From positions 1,304,001 to 1,368,000 of the forward strand of contig OU612072.1 of assembly GCA_914767715.1 (NCBI GenBank): DNA of 64,000 nt. The letters are read 5' to 3'. The position numbers were made by a program, and so were the translations under genes. Source of the stretch: Membranipora membranacea (Eukaryota; Bryozoa; Gymnolaemata; Cheilostomatida; Membraniporidae). The notes under the pieces were generated by a model, which was not told the DNA's origin, made no database searches, and saw only the letters and a program-made list of their open reading frames with translations. Below, piece after piece: positions 36,431 through 45,518 of this stretch (within the stretch, counting starts at the first letter, position 1; every line of letters begins with the position of its first letter).

Positions 36431-37436
36431 ACACCATTCTTGTCCAATAATAAATAATAACATGTTTGTATATGAGGGTGTTTGGAGGAGACAACCACCA
36501 AGCCTAGTCAAGGACTAAGAGCAGACAAATCCCAACATGGAATGCAGTATGGGAGAGCTAGCTGCAAGCTGTTTTTGCATTAATCAAACTTCTCAATCAC
36601 CGAGCAGGGGTGTGGTATATATCATTCCGATTAATACTACTTATTGAATGCATTGAAAAACCAAGGTATATATTTATAGGTAGAGCCGTATTGTTCCTCG
36701 GAAAAACTTGGCAGCCAGAAGGTCAAAACTTAACAAGGCAACCTGCCAGACGACAAATAAAATTAATGAATATATGCTATATTATATTTTATGTCTATCT
36801 ACTGATTTCATTACTAAGACTAAACTGATGGTAAAATATTTAAATTGATACGTCTCTGCTTGTGAGCCAATAAGCGTAGAGCGACAATGACTTTAGCTGG
36901 CCGCAATTATAATAAAAAAACCACCGTAAGGGTATCTGTTATTACAGAAAAAGTAACTATACAACATAAAAGTCTTTGCTTTCGCAAAACCACTCACCCA
37001 ACAGAGGAACAAACTTGTCCTCATGAAGACGTAAATCCAGCAATGTATCATATAATTGCCTACTTCACGTTATAAAATTATATATTCAAGTAAATGTCCC
37101 GGCAACATTAGCTATGTTATAATTATAAAGCAACTACTATAGAAAATTCTTTTAAGGCTAACTGCCAGCTCGAGTATTTTGGTTATTAAATCACTCATAT
37201 TAAAATATGTCTATGAATAATTTGCAAGAAATTCTTGTGCGTGAACTAAAATGCAAGATACAAGACAAAAGAAAAGATAATGGGTCCCTTTTATTAGAAC
37301 ACAGGTCAGTGGGGCAAATATCGGCAAAAGGATCACAGTGGGAACAAGTGTGTATGCAGGAGAAATAACCAAACTCGGTCTAGAGGATAAGCAGAAATAA
37401 AGTGTCAAAATACGCTCATTTTAAGCGTTACGACAG
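36431..37436. other. Intergenic, SCCPDH A to TLR A
   Basis: Just over 1 kb separates the SCCPDH start from the Toll-like receptor stop; both genes lie on the minus strand. No coding feature is supported. Copy B has the same spacer with small indels, e.g. a 19-bp difference near 36950. Confidence 0.6.
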
Positions 37437-37442
37437 TTTATT
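37437..37442 (-). terminator. Poly(A) signal of TLR copy A
   Basis: AATAAA on the minus strand, about 30 bp after the stop codon at 37472-37474, implying a very short 3' UTR. The same signal is kept in copy B at 59352-59357. Confidence 0.55.
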
Positions 37443-37471
37443 CACTTATAATCATTGCTAACAATGATAGT

Positions 37472-40400
37472 TCAGAGATCTGATTCTTGTATGGTACTAG
37501 CAGAACTTTCTTCAGAAGAGGTATTCGAAGGTTTAAGTTTTTCAGCCAATCTCTGTATAAAAGCGTTGTGATTAGCCTCCTGACTGGAGCAGATTCCTGC
37601 GGGATACACCAGATGTTTATTCTCAAGGAGAATACTGCTGACAGTCGCAGGCAGCTTATCCAACAAGGAGGATAAATTGATGTCGGCTGTCACGACAACA
37701 ATCTCTTGTTCTTCTCTTACTCTGACAAAGTCTAACTCCAGGTTGCTCAGGTTGCTATCCAGGTAATCAGAGTCGAGGAATAAAAGAAGTTTAGAGCTGT
37801 TAGACATCATACGTATGATGGAGGTGTTCACTTTATCTCCTGGTACTGAGTCTATGTGGTGACTTCTCAGCTGTATACCATATCCCTCCATTACATCTAT
37901 CAGGCCTACAAAATACAGCATCAACCTAATACAACACGCTAATACAACAAGCTAATACAACAACCTAATACAACGACATAATACAACAAGCTAATATAAC
38001 AAGCTAATACAGCAAGCTAATACAACAACCTAATACAACAACCTAATACTGCAACCTAATACTGCAACCTAATACAGCAACCTAATACAACGAGATAATA
38101 CAACAAGTTAATATAACAACCTAATACAACAACCTAATACAACAACCTAATACTGCAACCTAATACAGCAACCTAATACAACGACATAATACAACAAGTT
38201 AATACAACAACCTAATACAACAACCTAATACAACAACCTAATACAACAACCTAATACAACAACCTAATACAACGACATAATACAACGACATAATACAACA
38301 AGCTAATACAACAACCTCATACAGCAACCTAATACAACAACCTAATACAACAAGCTAATACAACAAGCTAATACAACAACCTAATACAACAACCTAATAC
38401 TGCAACCTAATACAGCAACCTAATACAACGACATAATACAACAAGTTAATACAACAAGCTAATACAACAACCTAATACAACAACCTCATACAACAACCTA
38501 ATACAACAACCTAATACAACAACATAATACAACAACCTAATACAACAAGCTAATACAACAACCTCATACAACAACCTAATACAACAACCTAATACAACAA
38601 GCTAATACAACAACCTAATACAACAACCTAATACAACGACCTAATACAACGACCTGATGCAACGACCTAATACAACAATCTAATTCAACAACACCTGCCA
38701 CAGATATACCATAATATACACATGTGTAGCTCTGTGTACCGGTCGTCTCTGTTAGGGGGGAGGGACAAAACTGAAAAGTTTTATGGATCGTCGTGTTGAG
38801 ATAACAAAACACAGATTTTTAATGGAACCACAGAATCACTCAGCCAGTCAGGTCCGCAGAACGTATGTGATCAGATCCCTCACAAGTAAACTAGCACAAC
38901 GATAGGCAAGTTTCCATCATCCATATTTAATAAAATAGTTTTGATTTATGATTTATTAATCAAAACTTCGCCCTCCATTTTACAAAGCACTCAAGGAAAT
39001 TTTGGTGTTAGAACAAGCCTTACCTGCGATAGCCTCTGTCATCGTTGCGCTGTGGCTGCAGTACACGATAGTCTTCTGCTCCCTAGTACCGGGATCTTTC
39101 TTTGGTCGATGCGGCATCAGACAATACTTGATTGCATAACGGTTATTGAATATGATTGAGAATAGAGCGATTAATGCCAAAGTTAATGACACGCCCACAA
39201 CTATGATGGCGATTTCTGAGTCAGCGAGTTTTGAGTCTTCGGTATGTGTCTGTTGTGTTTTATTACACATGTGTTTGAGGGAGATGTGATCCGACGAGGA
39301 TCTACATGTGATGAGATGGGCGTCAGCTACCACTCCCGAGTAGACTAGCCAAGTTATATAGGGATCACAGTTGTTGGATAGACAGGCAACTTGATTTCCT
39401 GCAAGGTAAACTTTAAGATTATTTTGCCGGTAGAGAGAGGAAAGCTGATCACGAAACTTCTCCTCGATAGTGTTTATACTATTATTTTGTAAGTATAATA
39501 TCTTGAGCTGCTCATTATGAGCGACTGATACGTTCCAGGATATGAGTCTGTTATTTTGTAGATTGATAAAAGTTAGGTTCTGATTTTTGGAGAAGAATTC
39601 AACATCACTGAAATGGCTGATGCCCAAACTACTCATATCGAGAGTAACGAGACTAGGCACTGTGCTCATTATCCCTCCACCCCTGCTCTCTTGTATTCTC
39701 TCACTCAGACCTTTTGTCCCACTCAGATCTATCTGCTCGATCTGAATGTCTCTGAATAAATCCGGATGCCAACCAGTCGTAAAACATTTTTTACATATGA
39801 AATTCCTCAGATATTTTAATCCGGTGAAGTTGCGACAAGGAAAGAAGCCTAGAGTCGCTCCGGACAGGTCAATAGTGACAAGGTTATTGTCGTACAGCAA
39901 ATAATTACTACAGAGTGGATCAAAATTATTTTCAACTTCAATGTTTGTAATGAAAATGTCCCCAAGTAGAAACGTGGTCAAATTCGACAAAAATTGACCG
40001 TCGAACATAAAGTTTTCTATATCAAATTCAATATTATAGTTTATGCCGGGGTAAAAGATCCCATCACTACCGGTAAATCGATAAACAGCCCTACGAATCG
40101 CTTCGGGTGTGGCGACAATTTTGCCTTCCTCTTCCCGCATAGCAGAAATACGAGTGAAATCTTCTACAAGGCACTCTGTTAAAGATTTTCTACATGCAAA
40201 AAAAACTGTCTTATCACTGACTATAAATGCCTTATACATCTCCCAAGCTACGCCAAAGTCTATGATGTCAGGCTCAAAATTAACGTCCCAGTCATAAGAA
40301 TCACTAAGGAAAAGGTCGCTATCCTGGCTGCAGTCAGTGACTGCCTCGCTAGCTTTCCCGCAGTGAGTCACAGATGTCAGCCCCCTGAGTCCGAGATAGC

Positions 40401-43400
40401 GTAATCCTTGTGGTTGATATTCGATTATTGAGGTGAATATCGATACATTCTTAGACCTGCCGAGCGAGGCATGCAGAGAGGCAGAGCCGTTTATGTTGTT
40501 ATAGCTCAGCTCTGCGTATATAAGTGTAGGGCAGTAGTAGCGGAGATTAAGATGGCCATGATCGGTTAGCTGGTTAGAGCTAAACGAAAAGATTTTCAAC
40601 GGGGTGGTTTTTAATGGTTCCAAGTGCCCACCAGGTATTGACCACGGACACAAGTTATCACCTGGGTTTGGTTCTCTATTTATGTTGTCCAGTAACAGAG
40701 CCTGGATGTTACTCCCCCGGAGACCTTCGGTTATATTTTGGAATGAATGTCTGAGGGTGTTACATGAGAGATCTAGTTTGTGCAGGGAGGCTGAGAAGGT
40801 TTGGAGGAACTCGAGGTCTACTCTGGATGTGTTGCAGCTTCTTGCTGAGAGATGTGAGATTGGTAGAGAAACGAGTGGGAGAAAGTCAAGACTGTTCAGT
40901 GAAGGTATATTACACCCGTCACCTCCTAAAACAGATGATACAGTCAGTACTCTAACTGCGATTAATCATAGTAATAAACAAGATATGAGAACAGAGTATA
41001 TACTATTAATAATAATATATTATGTTATGATTATAGTCACCCCAATAGACAGTTTTCTGAGCACTGATTTAGGCCTCAATTCGGAGTTGTCCTCTCTCCA
41101 GTTTGGTACTTTTAACCCATGCTGCATAGGAAAAACGCGTTGAAAAGAGGGCTATCTTGATAACCGCTTATAAAAGATAAAAATTATTTTTGATTCAGAA
41201 TCTGCAGCATTTAAAACTAATATGGACATAGTTTGGGAAATAATTTTAGTATTTGGATAGTCAATTATAGCACTTTCTGCCTGTTTTGCAGACAATTTGG
41301 CAGAATTTTCATGAGTATCATCACTAAAATTAAGATCGATCAACATTCAAGCCTCCAATGATTTGGAAACCCTGTCACACAGGGTTTTCAATGGTTCAGA
41401 CTCATTTTTATCCTAACATAAGCGGTTTTCAAGATACCCTCTTTCAGCAGGTTTTTCCTATGCGGCGTTGGTTAAAAGTACCAAACTGGAGAGAGGACAA
41501 CTCCGAATTGAGGCATAAATAAGAGCTCAGAAAACTGTCTTTACTAAAGCGTCCAATGATGCAATTTTCTGAAGTCACAGAAGAGGCAAGGTCATTGAAT
41601 ACAAGGAGAATGATATTATCTCCTGTAAATTCCACGGTAAAGTGAGATTGAAAGATTATTGTTGGTGATATGTGCTATAGATCGTATATAAATGTGGGAA
41701 ACATTATGACGTCATAAAACTGAGAGAGACAACACATTGGGATGTAAATATGACATATCCCAGCGGGCAAATAGTTGTCTAAACTGAGTTGGAAAGAGGT
41801 TACCGGAAGAGGCTGAACACTGTTGCCAATAGTATGCCATATGGACCGGTGGAAGAGGTTGCCAAAAAGGGATTTTTAGCAACCTCTTCAAGAAGTTTAA
41901 TAGAGGTTTTATATCCTTCTCAGGGAAGGATATATCAGGGAAATTATTAACTTTCTCTATCCAATATTATCCGATATTAAGATTATATCGTTAAATTATT
42001 TGTTATATTTATTTATTTTATAAAATTACCTAGAAGGTCTGTGGGAGAGGGAGTAAGAGGTACTGGCTGAGTGGGGTCTGTAGTGTGCTTCTGCCTTGCT
42101 AAGAGCATTTAGCATTTGGTATTTAGATACCTAGCAAGAATAATTAATTCATAATTTAACAAATGTATCACTTCCTGACCACCACTTGTTGTGTTGCGTA
42201 TTAAGTGGTGCCAGAAGCAATTGATTCAATCAATGGCCACGTCTTATTTGCCTATTTCAAATTTCTTGGATGTGATACTGGTTCAAAGGAATTAATTGAG
42301 GATGCTCATGTCTTATTTGATTACTTGGTGTCTAGATGTAAAGCATTCTCAAAAACAAGCACTTCGCTAGGGGAGACAAATGCTACATTGGTCTGCAAAT
42401 TACATCGACCTAACCGTGACAACCATTTTTACACTCAGCCTAGACCTCTAGGATTGGTACTGCAGTAAATTTGTACCATCGAAACCCAGGGCTCTCAACC
42501 TGGGAGGATTCAAAACCTGAGTTTTGATATTAGCATGTCATATAGTGGTATTTTAAAGGTGTAAAACACCCTGAGCATAAACAGCTGAGGGTACGCCTGA
42601 GATGGCACAGAAATATTGTCGGGTGAAACCCCTGATATTTGATGATTATGCCCAAAGAATAGCTGGCAAAGCAAGTCAAAGAATGAATGTTGTTAAAAAA
42701 ATGTTGCATCTAAGTTCAAAGCCATTAGCTTTCATGATGTTCAAAGGTTTTGTAGTTTCCCTCTTGATGTACTGTCTGCCTGTTTTGCACATGAGCATAT
42801 GTACCATAGACAAGAAATTACTAAGGAAAGTTTTTAATGTTGCCAAGAATTTGAGGCTTGACGTAGGCGACCTCGATATTATTGTGCTGTTTTGCTGATG
42901 AGCATCACATCAAACGCAATTTTTTTAGAGCGATGCCCTCAAATGCGAGTTCCATACTCTAACAACAAGCTCCTTTATTGACAAAGTATATGCATCCTTT
43001 TCTCGCAACATTTCATGTTTGTGATAGCAAGTAAATCAATAAAAACCTAGAGCATTTCTTGTAAACATAAAATCGTAAACAATTTTAGATTTGATCCAGA
43101 TGAACCAATTCATATGGACTAACCAAGACCGTCGCCACAGGCGAAAATGTATCCCCATGATGTCAAAATATGATGGTTGTAGAAATATTCATTTAAAGGC
43201 TGACGAGTCGAGGTGCCATAGTAGAAAGCCATAATCAATGTAATTTGATGCTATTGAAATCATTGCCTGGATTTATCCGGTTCACCTGCAAAATCACTTT
43301 TTTAACATGTCTAAACTTCTATTTAGACATGATAATCTATTTCGCAAATCACAGGGATTGGCAGTTCAATAAGAGCATAGCTTATCACAAATGAAATAAA

Positions 43401-45518
43401 ATACCTACAACAAATACCACACATTATTCTCATGCAAAAGTTTGATGTTATCTTTATTATTCATCTCAGTGGGGGTCTGGGTGTAATGTGTCGATATTCT
43501 ATAACGCTTAGAAACCATTGTTTTTAAACAATTTTATTAAGTGTTTCATAAATAGAATTTATTATTATTAGTGTATTCAAATTAGAGACTAGATTCATTC
43601 AATCATGTCAAGTTCGTTACAAGCTAAATTTTAAAAGCATTCTCAAATGCAAATTGGAATTTAGCCATATCGATTTCACATAAATGACTTGAATAGGCAG
43701 CGCAGTGAGAGTATTTATAATCTTTGGTATTATTAGTTTAGGCAGTGCAGTATTATTTACATAGCTTATCACAACTAGAATCTAACACCTGATCATTCAT
43801 TAATAATATGGCATAAATTATTGTAAGGCAACATTTAGCATTGTTTATATATTATTCATCTCTGCCAACGAGCAAAATCTGAGTTTTTAGCTTACATTCT
43901 CAAATCCCCTGAGTAGCCTGAGTTGAACCGAAAAATCTGAGTAACTCGGGCTAAACCTGAGTGGTTGAGAGCCCTGTCGAAAACAAACTGTTCTCATGCT
44001 GGAGCCATACTAATAGATGGTAAATACATTAATATTTGAGTGTTGGCTATGTGTTGTCAGTCCAGAAAGGTTATTTCTGCAACCGCCAATGGCAAGAAAA
44101 TAGAGAAAAAAAAGCAGAAACATCTACAATATCTGTTGCTGGGAAATGGGGATATCTGGCTCCCTCTGGCATACCTATCAAAGACAGGTGATGTCAGAGG
44201 ATATTGGCCAACAATAAAGCTGCCCATTGGCAACCTCTACACAAGGTTGCTGGCTAAACCTTGCCGGCTGGGATTATCCTCCTTAATAATATCAGTAGTT
44301 TGTTCTAATATGTTCTATATATGACATACCTAGCCTGGGCAGGCTGTCGGGGATGTGTGTCCCCCTACCCACCCCTGACAACCTGCCCAGGCTATGACAT
44401 ACCTAGGCTGAGAAGTCGAAGCTGAGTGAAAGTTGTGAACACTTTACTTATCACAGGTGTACCAGTGATGAACAGCCGTACTAGTGTTCGGTTCAGTGGT
44501 GATAACACGCTATAGTCAAACCCTACAGCAGGTGCTCCAGATTGTTTAAACCTGTCAAAACAACATTATTCAATACTATTTTGAAAGCACTTTGAAATCC
44601 CTAGTCAAACATTTTTTTTATACACAAGGTCTTTAATCATCAACTGGCTACTTTCTTTTCAAAGACGCAGGGATGGCCACACACAGTAGACCTCCTGTAT
44701 ATATTGTAAAGGGCTCGCCCATAGAGTAATTATAATAACTCTATGGGCTCGGCAGTGCCAAATCAGAAAAAGGTTCCTGCACCAAAAAAAATCGAATTCA
44801 ATCAGTTATTATATAGAAAATAATTTGTTAAGTTGTGAAGAGTTAAGACTGACCTAAGTGTTTGTAGATTGTGCAGACCGATGAATGCTTCCTTGTCTAC
44901 AGTCATGTTTGATAGGATGAGTCCGTCGTTCAGCTCGATATTCAGATCGGTGAGCTTGTGTAGACCGAGAAACCCAGAGCTACCTAGTCTGCTTATCACA
45001 TTCCGAGACAGATCTAACTCGCTCAAGTTCTCAAATTTTGAGAGATCAGGTACTACAGACAGCTGATTAGCACTGATATTGAGAATCTGAAGTTTACTCG
45101 TGTCTACATGCGCTGGCAGGCTGAATGTAGTTAGGCCGTAGCCGGTGCAATCCAGAGTTATACTGCCTTCTGCAGGTAGACATTGGCCAGCTTTGTCATC
45201 TGGTTCAATAGCCTGCGCACAATGTTTGGAAATGTAGCAGACCTGTTAAGGACAAATTTTTTTTTTATCACAAATGAAGCTATAGTTTTGACAAATGGTG
45301 TCAGACTGAAGTAATATTTTGAAATCATCTACAAAATAAAATTTTTAAACTCACCGAGATAATCTGAATATACTTAGACTACAATATCCCTACTCTGAAA
45401 TAGTATTGTGTCTATAATTACAATAATTTTACTGTTTGCAGTGATAGTATTGTGTTCAGACAGGTTGATTTTTGTGACTTACTGTGATGAGGAGAAGATA
45501 AGCCCTCCTGGCCATCAT
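37472..45518 (-). CDS. Toll-like receptor, copy A (LRR ectodomain, TM, TIR-like)
   Basis: Five exons: 45518-45483, 45242-44854, 44551-44403, 40925-39024, 37905-37472; all phases agree, giving 969 residues. MMARRAYLLLIT begins a signal peptide split by intron 1. Exons 2-4 carry leucine-rich repeats (LQILNISANQLSVVPDLS; LSELDLSRNVISRLG; LTFINLQNNRLISWNV; LKILYLQNNSINTIEEKF), then a Cys-rich LRR cap (CLSNNC...C...MC, about residues 690-745). A membrane helix follows (IAIIVVGVSLTLALIALFSI, about 763-784), then a TIR-like domain split by intron 4: IVYCSHSATMTEAIAG at box 1, DSVPGDKVN at box 2, and SSKLLLFLDSDYLDSNLSNL. The box 3 FW is not seen. Known: TLRs sense microbial or developmental ligands and signal through TIR adaptors. 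The unusual boxes leave signalling competence open. Confidence 0.88.
37925..38690. repeat. 13-bp minisatellite (AACCTAATACAAC)n, long allele
   Basis: About 765 bp of 13-bp units, mainly AACCTAATACAAC with GCTAATACAAC, GACATAATACAAC and CTGCAACCTAATA variants. It lies in TLR intron 4 and ends 20 bp before the acceptor of the TIR exon. The paralogous array in copy B is only about 265 bp. Confidence 0.95.
41047..41540. mobile_element. 494-bp MITE with about 125-bp terminal inverted repeats
   Basis: AGACAGTTTTCTGAGC at the left end matches the inverse of GCTCAGAAAACTGTCT at the right end, and pairing continues through TCAATTCGGAGTTGTCCTCT and AGGGCTATCTTGATAACCGC. The same element is in copy B at about 62465-62960, so it predates the duplication. 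It lies in TLR intron 3, close to exon 4. Confidence 0.85.
42487..43976. mobile_element. 1.49-kb hAT-type element nested in the 2.5-kb insertion
   Basis: The ends CAGGGCTCTCAACC and GGTTGAGAGCCCTG form a perfect 14-bp terminal inverted repeat. The flanking octamers TCGAAACC (42479-42486) and TCGAAAAC (43977-43984) match at 7 of 8 positions, consistent with the 8-bp duplication of hAT elements. No transposase is visible, so it is non-autonomous. Confidence 0.85.
42630..42898 (+). mobile_element. LINE RT fragment inside the hAT-type element
   Basis: It encodes AGKASQRMNVVKKMLHLSSK, LLMYCLPVLHMS and DKKLLRKVFNVAKNLRL, clearly related to the C-terminal RT fragment at 32168-32581 but more diverged. 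It was either captured by or inserted into the hAT element. Confidence 0.75.
44322..44403. repeat. Hairpin flanked by 13-bp direct repeats containing a splice donor
   Basis: An inverted repeat (AGCCTGGGCAGGCTGTC...GGGG with CCCCTGACAACCTGCCCAGG) is flanked by direct copies of ATGACATACCTAG. The right copy contains the real donor of TLR exon 3 (CTAG|GTATGTCAT on the minus strand), so the left copy is a second, identical donor about 70 bp downstream. Retained in copy B (about 63224-63305). Confidence 0.75.
44704..44746. repeat. Short hairpin in TLR intron 2
   Basis: CCCATAGAGT and ACTCTATGGG are inverted around an AT-rich loop. Also in copy B near 63605-63645. Confidence 0.65.

Larger units (their letters stand above)
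41759..44272. mobile_element. 2.5-kb DNA transposon-like insertion, copy A only
   Basis: It begins CCCAGCGGGCAA and ends TTGCCGGCTGGG (12-bp terminal inverted repeat, one mismatch), flanked by AT on each side. Copy B reads GACATATTATCCTC with a single AT (63175-63176), a clean empty site. Hence a 2-bp duplication. No transposase was recognised, and the superfamily is not assigned. It holds a nested hAT-type element and, inside that, a LINE fragment. Confidence 0.85.
28593..45110. repeat. Segmental duplication, copy A
   Basis: Nearly identical, in the same orientation, to 51162-64000. The left edge is sharp: sequence matches from about ATAAGCCA (28597) onward and not before. It carries SCCPDH exons 1-6 and the whole visible Toll-like receptor. 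Alignable to the window end (45110 against 64000). Copy A is longer by three insertions (30644-30931, about 35626-35950, 41759-44272) and a longer minisatellite (37925-38690). Confidence 0.95.

Noticed and set aside
37925-38690. Regular short repeats suggesting a CRISPR array
   Set aside because: Units are contiguous 13-mers without spacers, inside an intron of an animal gene: a minisatellite.
40604-41143. 179-codon + strand open frame (also 62022-62561)
   Set aside because: It is antisense to TLR exon 4, whose frame, domains and splice phases are clear. Conservation between copies simply follows the duplication.
41047-41540. Copy-A-specific insertion
   Set aside because: The same MITE is present in copy B at 62465-62960, so it predates the duplication.
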